From contig JAKBRL010000036.1 of assembly GCA_021845465.1 (NCBI GenBank), forward strand, positions 1-6,388: DNA of 6,388 nucleotides, in the 5' to 3' direction. The notes beneath the pieces were generated by a model. It had not been told where the DNA came from. It did not search any database and saw only the letters and a program-made list of their open reading frames with translations. The position numbers were made by a program, and so were the translations under genes. Origin of the DNA: Microcaldota archaeon. Lineage in GTDB: Archaea; Micrarchaeota; Micrarchaeia; Micrarchaeales; CABMGC01. Positions 1 to 5,510 of the stretch are shown in pieces. Each line of letters opens with the position of its first letter. The stretch's first letter is position 1.

Positions 1-138
1 TACATCTGAAGGAACAAGAGCTACTATGTCTTCCCCATTCATCTTCCTGTCATAATAAGTTATTCCGTTTTGGCTTCCCCTCTTTCCTATCTCAGAAGCA
101 AGCGACTCATCATTAGGTACTGCTACTACTATTCCCAA
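1..138 (-). CDS. N-terminal fragment of a probable EF-Tu/SelB-like (GTPase-related) archaeal protein, cut by the window edge
   Basis: A reading frame of 46 codons runs off the left edge. It begins with TTG at 138-136, directly after the TGA stop of the glycosyltransferase gene and in the same frame. No ATG or GTG is available before the internal ATG around residue 33. A GAGG element at 150-147 lies eight bases before the TTG and supports this start. The protein begins MGIVVAVPNDESLASEIGKR and continues with GITYYDRK and a DIVALVP stretch. From memory, this resembles the N-terminus of archaeal EF-Tu/SelB-like proteins (a nucleotide-pocket-like strand, then G-K-K/R-G, then an ITxY strand), which have lost a canonical P-loop; none is seen here either. 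The family call rests on 46 residues and recall only, so a different small alpha/beta domain is possible. It is probably cotranscribed with the upstream glycosyltransferase. Confidence 0.5.
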   Translation of the reverse strand, partial: MGIVVAVPNDESLASEIGKRGSQNGITYYDRKMNGEDIVALVPSDV

Positions 139-1266
139 TCAATCATCCTCATTTAAAAGTTTTTCATAAAATGATACTACGTTAGATGTGGAGAACATCT
201 TTAGGTCTTTAATATCTGGTTTATTATATTCTCCTCTGCTCTTCATTATCCTAATTAACTGTTTAGGTATATTCTCCTCTTTTTCAACTATGCACATCTT
301 TTTGACTTCTTCAGGCACAGGCGAATATTCAGGAATCACTACACTAGTGCCAAGAGCGATGCTCTCAAGCGCTATAATCCCAAGCCCTTCCCTCTCACCC
401 ATATGAAGGAGTACCTTCGATTCGGCTATAGCTTTATAGAGGCCCCTCTTATCCTTGAAAAAGGGTTTTACTTTTACCAGATTTCTTAATTTCATCTCAT
501 CTATTCTTCTTTCTATACCTTCTTTTTCTATCCCATCTCCTATCAGGAGCGCTTCAAATTCAAAACCCTCTTTTCTCACTGCCTCCACCGCAGCAAGCCA
601 TTTGTCTATCCTCTTCTCTTTTATGAATCTTCCAGAAAAGATAATCCTGTTTTTTTTCACTCTTGAAGATCTCCTAATCTCATTCAGGATCTTGTCCTCA
701 AGCACAGGAGCAAACTTCGAAATTCTTCTGCTTTCTATTCCGAGTCTTTCAAGTCCTCTGGCTGTAATGCTCGAATTTGCAACATACATAGCCCTTCTAG
801 ATCTTATAAGCGTATCTGCATATGCATTTGCAATGCTTCCAATCCCAATCCCAAGATAACTCTGCCAGTACCTGTGATCCCAAACCTCGTCAACTTTGAC
901 CACAAGCTTCGCATTCTTTCTCCTGCAATATGCTTTTATTACAGGCAGATGCAGAATTGGAAAAGCGTTTGTAACTACGACATCAAAATCATACTTGAAT
1001 ATCTCTCTGATGTACAAGGCAAAATAGACAGCTTCCCTTATTGCTCTTCTGCCATGTTTGTATGCGTCTTTTTCCGTAATGGGTTTCCCTAATGCGTGAT
1101 AATGCACATTCTCATAAAAGAAATCTTCTTTCATGCCTTTCCAACGCATAGTGAAGAAGTCCACCTCATGCTTCTTGGCCATCTCCCTAGATTCCACATT
1201 GAATATCTGCTCGGCTCCACCTCTATGCCATGGATATGGAATATCATAAACGAAGGCAATCTTCAT
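139..1266 (-). CDS. GT4-family glycosyltransferase (GT-B fold)
   Basis: The protein is 375 residues from the ATG at 1266-1264 (MKIAFVYD). An in-frame TTG three codons upstream (1275) is possible but less likely, because the conserved first strand starts at MKIAFVY. Numbered from the ATG, the N-terminal domain has the glycine loop WHRGGAEQ (about 13-20), typical of the acceptor side of GT-B enzymes. The C-terminal Glycos_transf_1 domain starts near 207 with IIFSGRFIKEKR, whose Arg and Lys normally contact the sugar-nucleotide phosphates. It contains the E-x7-E motif EGLGIIALE (E293 and E301), the retaining-GT4 hallmark. There is no signal peptide or membrane segment, so it acts at the cytoplasmic face, probably moving a sugar from a nucleotide donor to a lipid or glycan acceptor. 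Donor and acceptor cannot be read from the sequence. It lies downstream of metK with a long spacer and has no clear Shine-Dalgarno site. Confidence 0.93.
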   Translation of the reverse strand: MKIAFVYDIPYPWHRGGAEQIFNVESREMAKKHEVDFFTMRWKGMKEDFFYENVHYHALGKPITEKDAYKHGRRAIREAVYFALYIREIFKYDFDVVVTNAFPILHLPVIKAYCRRKNAKLVVKVDEVWDHRYWQSYLGIGIGSIANAYADTLIRSRRAMYVANSSITARGLERLGIESRRISKFAPVLEDKILNEIRRSSRVKKNRIIFSGRFIKEKRIDKWLAAVEAVRKEGFEFEALLIGDGIEKEGIERRIDEMKLRNLVKVKPFFKDKRGLYKAIAESKVLLHMGEREGLGIIALESIALGTSVVIPEYSPVPEEVKKMCIVEKEENIPKQLIRIMKSRGEYNKPDIKDLKMFSTSNVVSFYEKLLNEDD

Positions 1267-1275
1267 GCAGACCAA

Positions 1276-1480
1276 CAGTGCCGCAACCTACTATCTATTG
1301 CAGGAAATGCTCATAAACTCTCGGTTTGCCCTACTTAGGAAGTTGGCATTTACTTTTAATTTAAATTTAGCGTTTCGGGTAGCAGAGATTCATCCGGTAT
1401 ATAGAGATATAAAAACATTGAGAAATCCAACAAATCTATCCTATTGGACATCTCAATTAAGTTAGTAGCGCATTATCTCT
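1276..1480. other. 205-base spacer between metK and the glycosyltransferase gene; no gene seen
   Basis: No convincing gene lies here. On the minus strand there are AT-rich blocks that could serve as promoters for the glycosyltransferase: TTTATATC (1413-1406), CTATATAC (1403-1396), and an AT run around 1369-1354. A run of five T on the minus strand (1415-1411) could end the metK transcript, since archaeal termination often needs only oligo-T. I saw no tRNA cloverleaf or C/D-box pair. A 66-codon plus-strand open frame covers the spacer, but nothing supports it as coding. Confidence 0.5.
1396..1413 (-). promoter_or_regulatory. possible TATA region for the glycosyltransferase operon
   Basis: Minus-strand TTTATATC followed by CTATATAC sits about 130-147 bases before the ATG at 1266. 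Transcription starting about 26 bases downstream would give a leader of over 100 bases, much longer than elsewhere in this window. A second, weaker AT-rich candidate lies at 1369-1354. The assignment is tentative, and read-through from metK is the alternative. Confidence 0.25.
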
Positions 1481-2683
1481 TCAGAATGTCTTATACTTGC
1501 CCAGAGATATATCAAGCGTAAATTCTCCTATATTGTCAAGCATTCCTTCAGCCATGTAGTTTATCTTATTTCTAATGCCTCCGAGATCGCTTCCCTTATC
1601 CATTATCACATTTATGTTAAGGTTGTGAGGTTCGCTTATCCTCTTTCCTATCTGGCTTAGTATTGATATATCGCATTCTTTAATCTCAGGATACTCTTCA
1701 GTTATCTTTCTAGCCATCTCAGTGGCAAGTATGTTGTATATCTTTCCTATATGGTTGACCGGATTCTTGCCGGCAGCTGCCTCCAGGCTCATATGCCTGA
1801 ATGGAGTTATCATTCCATTAACCCTGTTTCCCCTTCCTACTGATCCATCGTCCCCTGCCTCGCAGCTGAGTCCCGTTTTAGTTATGTATATATCTTCCTT
1901 GTCTATCGAGTCTCCAGTGTTTATGTGTACCTTTATCTCTTTGCCGGTGATTCTCTTTGCATTTTCTACTATGTCTCTCTCTACGCTCTCCTTTGTTTTT
2001 ACATATTCATCAATACTGCCAATAAACTTCGATACAAATGCTATAGCTATTGTAAGCGTAATGTTTTCTCCATCGCGCATTCCCATTACCTTCACATCTT
2101 CACCCACCGCAGGAACTCTCTTTTTATAGTCTCTGCTATTAAGGAACTTCTCTGTTTCAAGCACTACTCTCTCAACATCAGTAAACGGGGCAAAGCCTAT
2201 GCCGAAAGAAGTATCATTTGCTAATGGGACTTCTTTTCCCGATCTTTCAAAGACTCCAACAAGATCGCTGCTGCCTTTAGCTACCATCCCACTGAAATTA
2301 ACCTCCTCGTCAATATCGAGGAATCTTGTATTGTTTTTTAAGTAATTCCTGGCAACATCCACCGCTATTCCATTGACATCTATCTCCTTCCCATTTACCA
2401 GCGCCGTTGCTCTTCCAGTGACTATGACTTCAATCTTCTTTGTTATCTCTCCTCCTCCGTAACTGACTTTTGCGGCCCCTCCTACAATAAGCCCCTTATC
2501 CACATTGTGGTGCATTATTGCACCTGCCTCTTCCATATACCTCTTGCACAATTCCACGCTTGTCGCATCGCATATACCGTCTATGAGGCTGTCAGGGTGC
2601 CCCAATCCCTTTCTCTCAACATACTCTGTGCTCTGTTCCACTACCGGCTTTATATCTAACTGGTTGATTGTTATGCTTTTCAT
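1481..2683 (-). CDS. metK: S-adenosylmethionine synthetase, archaeal type (methionine adenosyltransferase)
   Basis: This cytosolic enzyme joins ATP and methionine to give S-adenosylmethionine, phosphate and pyrophosphate. The sequence is the archaeal AdoMet synthetase family (PF01941), which is very divergent from bacterial MetK. Numbered from the ATG, a conserved motif VERKGLGHPDSLIDGICD lies near residues 22-39, MHHNVDKGL near 57-65, and the long conserved block beginning TGLSCEAGDDGSVGRGNRVN near 270-289, continuing through ITPFRHMSLEAAAGKNPVNH to about 311. The length of 400 residues matches the family (about 400). I choose the ATG at 2683-2681; an in-frame GTG three codons upstream (2692) is the alternative. 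A TATA element centred near 2718 predicts transcription starting near 2692, so the mRNA is nearly leaderless, which agrees with the lack of a clear Shine-Dalgarno site. The gene is divergent from the HTH-CBS regulator. Confidence 0.97.
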   Translation of the reverse strand: MKSITINQLDIKPVVEQSTEYVERKGLGHPDSLIDGICDATSVELCKRYMEEAGAIMHHNVDKGLIVGGAAKVSYGGGEITKKIEVIVTGRATALVNGKEIDVNGIAVDVARNYLKNNTRFLDIDEEVNFSGMVAKGSSDLVGVFERSGKEVPLANDTSFGIGFAPFTDVERVVLETEKFLNSRDYKKRVPAVGEDVKVMGMRDGENITLTIAIAFVSKFIGSIDEYVKTKESVERDIVENAKRITGKEIKVHINTGDSIDKEDIYITKTGLSCEAGDDGSVGRGNRVNGMITPFRHMSLEAAAGKNPVNHIGKIYNILATEMARKITEEYPEIKECDISILSQIGKRISEPHNLNINVIMDKGSDLGGIRNKINYMAEGMLDNIGEFTLDISLGKYKTF

Positions 2684-2694
2684 AAAACACACTT

Positions 2695-2755
2695 CATACC
2701 AATAAAGCTCTGGATATATATAATCATTTTTGCATTAAAAATTACTAATGGTAAT
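2695..2755. promoter_or_regulatory. shared divergent promoter with a candidate operator pair (metK and the HTH-CBS gene)
   Basis: A single symmetric TATA-like element, ATATATATA (2714-2722), lies between the two divergent genes. On the minus strand it predicts a start near 2692 for metK, on the plus strand a start near 2744 for the regulator, whose ATG is at 2759. An imperfect inverted repeat flanks it: TACCAATA (2697-2704) against TAATGGTA (2746-2753), matching 7 of 8 as reverse complements and lying next to the two predicted transcription starts. The right arm is also part of ATTAC-N5-GTAAT (2741-2755), a perfect 5-base inverted repeat. Operator function is inferred. Confidence 0.45.
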
Positions 2756-2758
2756 ATA

Positions 2759-3352
2759 ATGAACGAGATTGAACCCCTGGTTTCCATATCTCTCAGGATA
2801 AAAAATACAAGGAAGGCAGTAGGCATAAGCCAGAAAAAGCTGGCAAACATAGCCGGCCTCAGTCAGAGCACAATAGCAAGGCTGGAGAGCGACATACTGA
2901 GCCTTAACCCAAGTTACGAAACTGTATACAGGGTTCTAGATTCCCTTCATAACTTTCAGTCTTCGGAAAAAGAGTCAAGTATGGCAGACAAGCCTATAAA
3001 ATCGGTAATGCATAAAATGGTAATATATGTCTCTCCAAAAGATCCAGTAGGTAAGGCAGTTGGCATAATGAAAGAAAACAACTTTACCCAGCTTCCTGTG
3101 CTTGACATGAACAAAGCAGTCATTGGGACTATAAACGAAAAACGGCTATTGAAAATAGCAACAGAGAGCCCGAAGAACATCTCCAAGCTTACCGTATCTG
3201 AGATTCTCGATCCGGCGCTACCAGCCTTCGATGAAAACACCGAGATATACCGTATAAGGCCTGTACTTGAAAACTTCGGAGCAGTACTGGCAATGCGCGG
3301 CAGCAAGGCAACAGGGATAGTTACAATATACGACCTGCTGAAATTCCTTTAA
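2759..3352 (+). CDS. transcriptional regulator with Xre-type helix-turn-helix and paired CBS domains
   Basis: The protein is 197 residues with no membrane segment. Residues about 10-62 form an Xre/HTH_3 DNA-binding domain; the helix-turn-helix core is GISQKKLANIAGLSQSTIAR (22-41). A polar linker (about 66-77, SSEKESSMADKP) leads to two CBS motifs. CBS1 spans about 80-136 and ends GTINEKRLLKI. CBS2 spans about 145-197 and ends GIVTIYDLLKFL, where T189 and D192 occupy the positions that often contact ribose in nucleotide-binding CBS domains. A CBS pair usually binds an adenosyl ligand (AMP, ATP, S-adenosylmethionine), so this looks like a ligand-sensing repressor or activator, a known archaeal architecture. 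It is divergent from metK with a shared promoter, which makes metK and itself the most likely targets (inference). The ATG at 2759 follows a weak GGTAAT with short spacing. Confidence 0.9.
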   Translation: MNEIEPLVSISLRIKNTRKAVGISQKKLANIAGLSQSTIARLESDILSLNPSYETVYRVLDSLHNFQSSEKESSMADKPIKSVMHKMVIYVSPKDPVGKAVGIMKENNFTQLPVLDMNKAVIGTINEKRLLKIATESPKNISKLTVSEILDPALPAFDENTEIYRIRPVLENFGAVLAMRGSKATGIVTIYDLLKFL

Positions 3353-3382
3353 TCTATCATGCTAAATGGCGAATGCCTCGAA

Positions 3383-4096
3383 TCAGATGGGCACAGCGCC
3401 TATGAAATGTCCTATAAGATAACCGGCAAATCCTGCAGCAAGTCCTATTATAAGCATCTGCAAACCGCTCTTCCATAATGAGCCTACAGTGGTCTTGGCT
3501 TCATAATATCCTATCAGGAAGAGCGTAATTCCGCTTACTATTATTGAAGCCAGAATGCCCATATGTATATTTTTATATAGGAATATGAACGGTATTATAG
3601 GCATTATAGAACCGAATATCGTTGACATTATCACTACCAGAAAGCTTCTAAACGGTTCAGATTTTTTTACAGGCGCAAGATCAAGCTCAAATGCCATCAT
3701 AAATTCCAGCCAGGCTTTTGGATTTGATATTATCTTCTCGGTCATGCTTTCAAGCTCCTCTCCCTTGTATCCCCATCTTTTGAATATATCCCTGACTTCT
3801 TCTTTCTCCATCTTTGGAACTTCCTTCATCTCGCGTTTCTCGCGCTCAACCTCTTTAAGATACTGTTTCCTTCTTGCAGAAGTAGAGGTATATGCAACAG
3901 CTCCCATCGATATGGATTCAGCTCCCAGTGCTGCAAGAGCTCCCACAAACAAGAGCCTTACATCGGAAGTAGCCGCAGAGATCCCAAGTATGATCCCAAG
4001 AACATTTACAAGCCCGTCCTGGCTTCCAAGAATGAAATTCGAGAGAAACGAATGGCGTACATGTGTCTCACTGTGTTCACCCTTTTCATCTTCCAA
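3383..4096 (-). CDS. VIT1/CCC1-family iron/manganese transporter
   Basis: The protein belongs to the VIT1/CCC1 family (PF01988), which moves Fe2+ or Mn2+ out of the cytosol, probably by proton antiport. Numbered from the longest frame (TTG at 4165, 260 residues), five membrane helices are visible near 43-64, 70-95, 173-197, 203-222 and 233-257, with a charged cytosolic domain between helices 2 and 3. Residues D50, M87, E109, E112, E120, E123, M156 and E160 match, at a constant offset of 7, the pore and metal-binding residues I recall from Eucalyptus VIT1 (D43, M80, E102, E105, E113, E116, M149, E153), so transport should be intact. No ATG precedes helix 1; possible starts are TTG 4165, GTG 4114 and TTG 4096. 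I give 4096 because GGAG precedes it at eight bases, leaving 237 residues. It converges with the HTH-CBS gene and diverges from a small membrane protein gene. Confidence 0.9.
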   Translation of the reverse strand: MEDEKGEHSETHVRHSFLSNFILGSQDGLVNVLGIILGISAATSDVRLLFVGALAALGAESISMGAVAYTSTSARRKQYLKEVEREKREMKEVPKMEKEEVRDIFKRWGYKGEELESMTEKIISNPKAWLEFMMAFELDLAPVKKSEPFRSFLVVIMSTIFGSIMPIIPFIFLYKNIHMGILASIIVSGITLFLIGYYEAKTTVGSLWKSGLQMLIIGLAAGFAGYLIGHFIGAVPI

Positions 4097-4173
4097 AACA
4101 ATCTTCTCCGGCACTGCCGTGCATGCGCGGTATATAACTACACATGCAATACAGTGATCCTTCAAGACCAGAT

Positions 4174-4194
4174 ATGTACATCTATGTTTATATA
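4174..4194 (-). promoter_or_regulatory. transporter promoter: TATA box with an adjacent palindrome
   Basis: Minus-strand TATATAAA (4194-4187) predicts transcription starting close to 4165. Directly downstream of it lies the perfect 8-base palindrome ATGTACAT (4174-4181), the position where an archaeal repressor would block polymerase. A second TATA-like stretch, TTATATA (4137-4131), is weaker and lies within the longest possible reading frame. Metal-dependent control is plausible for this gene family but is not shown by the sequence. Confidence 0.4.
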
Positions 4195-4214
4195 CCTAAC
4201 ATAAATAATAATCC

Positions 4215-4231
4215 TCTATAAAAGCCGGCTT
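4215..4231 (+). promoter_or_regulatory. promoter of the small membrane protein gene, TATA box overlapping a palindrome
   Basis: TCTATAAAA (4215-4223) is a good archaeal TATA box and predicts transcription starting near 4245, seven bases before the ATG. The perfect 10-base palindrome AAGCCGGCTT (4222-4231) overlaps its last two bases and covers the following turn of helix. It is a GC-rich island in an AT-rich spacer, a typical place and shape for a dimeric repressor site. Confidence 0.42.
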
Positions 4232-4238
4232 CAAAATC

Positions 4239-4245
4239 GGAGTGA
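4239..4245 (+). promoter_or_regulatory. Shine-Dalgarno site GGAGTGA
   Basis: GGAGTGA lies six bases before the ATG at 4252 and is close to the archaeal consensus GGAGGTGA. It fixes the start of the small membrane protein and is the clearest ribosome-binding site in the window. The predicted transcription start near 4245 would clip it, so either the true start is a few bases earlier or the match is fortuitous. Confidence 0.5.
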
Positions 4246-4251
4246 AAACAG

Positions 4252-4509
4252 ATGCACAAAAAAGCAAAAATCCACATAAAAAAGCTTAAGCGCTGGCTTG
4301 AAATTCTTGCATTTCTTTCTTTGATAGCAGATACTGCCATATCAATATTGACATTCGTCTCATTAAAGTTCGGAGAAAAATATACACTAAAAATATTATT
4401 CCTGGTAAACTACATACTCAGCGGCATCGTTGTGGCATCACTGGCATGTTTCATACTGCTCGGAATATTCTTGCATTACGACAAACTACTGAAACTAGTA
4501 GGCAGATAA
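4252..4509 (+). CDS. small two-helix membrane protein of unknown function
   Basis: I do not recognise this 85-residue protein. It has a strongly basic N-terminus (HKKAKIHIKKLKR, residues 2-14) and two hydrophobic helices, about 16-38 (LEILAFLSLIADTAISILTF within it) and about 47-73 (KILFLVNYILSGIVVASLAC within it). A short polar loop (GEKYT) joins them, and the tail is basic (HYDKLLKLVGR). By the positive-inside rule both ends face the cytoplasm. There is no signal-peptidase site and no metal-binding motif beyond a single Cys in helix 2 and a few His. Coding is supported by the ATG with a GGAGTGA site, a TATA box at the right distance, and the amphipathic layout. It is divergent from the VIT1-like transporter, so a link to metal or envelope homeostasis is possible but inferred only from position. 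Confidence 0.8.
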   Translation: MHKKAKIHIKKLKRWLEILAFLSLIADTAISILTFVSLKFGEKYTLKILFLVNYILSGIVVASLACFILLGIFLHYDKLLKLVGR

Positions 4510-4545
4510 AATCCGAACTATAAAAAACAAACTCCGCCTTTCCTA

Positions 4546-5502
4546 TCAGAACATGTCAAGCGCCGCGAACATCAATGGGAGTATTATTGTAGCATCTCCA
4601 TCGATTGTAACATACCTGGCTTTTTCCTTGACTTTGCCCCAAGATACCGCTTCCGTAAGCCTGGCACCTGAGAGCCCTCCGTCGTACTGTGAAGCTGTGG
4701 TTATATATACTGCGTAATCAAGTCCACCTTTGAATTGGTTCCACCATATTGTATGGTGTTTGCTTATGCCTCCTCCTACCATGAGCGCTCCAGTCTTTTT
4801 GTTTTCGAATGCTATATCGCTAAGCATAAGCTCATCCCTGAGAAGATTAAGCTTGAAGTCATGGTCCTGCGAAAAGATAGCCAGCTGGGTACCGAAAGCG
4901 CCGTCCACTATTCCAGGGCAGAAGAGCTTTACATTGTTGAGGTAAGCCTGCCTTATTATTGAGTTATCGTCCTTCATCCTCTTTCCAAATTCATAAAGAA
5001 GCTCGCTTGGGCTGTATTCTTTCTTATAATCTTTTGATTTGTACAAGTCGGACATTATCTCCCTGAAGTACTTTTCCACTGTCAGCCCGTATTCCTTGCT
5101 CTCTATGAATACATTTCCAAGACGGTATATGCTCATCTCGAATAGCTTGTCATCATTAGCCTCGAAGCTGCCAACGCTGTACTTTCCTCCGTAAGCCCTT
5201 GCAAGATCATGATCTAGGGTTCCGCATGTGGTCATTACAGCATCAAAATACTTCATTGAAGCGGATATCATCCCCCTGAGCCCTGTAGATATTATGTTAG
5301 CTGTAAATGAAAAAAAGTTATACGAGTCGCTATCGTTCTTCATTCTCTCCAGGATTTTTATTCCGTCTACCATATGTTGTGCAGAGAACCCTCCAACATC
5401 ATTCATGGCATCTATGAGTTCCCTCACCCTCATGCCTTTCTTAAGCTTTATCTCCCTGACTTCTCTTGAAAGAAGCTCTTTCTTGCTGTATTTTTTCTCC
5501 AT
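4546..5502 (-). CDS. dys: deoxyhypusine synthase
   Basis: This cytosolic NAD-dependent enzyme transfers an aminobutyl group, classically from spermidine, to a lysine of initiation factor aIF5A, the first step of hypusine formation. The 318-residue length fits archaeal members. Conserved regions include the NAD-binding stretch FSFTANIISTGLRGMI (65-80), TTCGTLDHDLARAYGG (91-106), GGGISKHHTIWWNQFKGG (243-260) with the active-site His (H250 or its neighbour H249), DYAVYITTASQYDGGLSGAR (262-281), and EAVSWGK (284-290), in which K290 is the lysine that forms the covalent imine intermediate. Presence of this lysine argues for true deoxyhypusine synthase rather than an inactive paralogue. Some archaea use agmatine rather than spermidine, which cannot be decided here. 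The gene starts 8 bases after apt, with AGG overlapping the apt stop as a weak ribosome site, so the two form an operon. It ends 36 bases from the convergent small membrane gene. Confidence 0.95.
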   Translation of the reverse strand: MEKKYSKKELLSREVREIKLKKGMRVRELIDAMNDVGGFSAQHMVDGIKILERMKNDSDSYNFFSFTANIISTGLRGMISASMKYFDAVMTTCGTLDHDLARAYGGKYSVGSFEANDDKLFEMSIYRLGNVFIESKEYGLTVEKYFREIMSDLYKSKDYKKEYSPSELLYEFGKRMKDDNSIIRQAYLNNVKLFCPGIVDGAFGTQLAIFSQDHDFKLNLLRDELMLSDIAFENKKTGALMVGGGISKHHTIWWNQFKGGLDYAVYITTASQYDGGLSGARLTEAVSWGKVKEKARYVTIDGDATIILPLMFAALDMF

Positions 5503-5510
5503 ATTAAAAC

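Noticed and set aside
139..141. TGA as a recoded sense codon fusing the glycosyltransferase to the next frame
   Set aside because: metK also ends in TGA, and a GAGG site precedes the TTG, so normal termination and initiation explain it.
455..859. A 134-codon plus-strand open frame antisense to the glycosyltransferase
   Set aside because: Repetitive Ser/Phe/Ile shadow of the GT-B domain.
1265..1465. A 66-codon plus-strand open frame filling the spacer between the glycosyltransferase and metK genes
   Set aside because: It starts inside the opposite gene, has no promoter or ribosome site, and its translation shows no domain or membrane pattern.
3353..3382. Possible terminator hairpin GGC-GAAT-GCC between the convergent HTH-CBS and transporter genes
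   Set aside because: Only three base pairs and no T-run on either strand.
3555..4157. A 200-codon plus-strand open frame antisense to the VIT1-like transporter
   Set aside because: Serine-rich, low-information translation typical of antisense shadow; the minus-strand frame has clear family residues.
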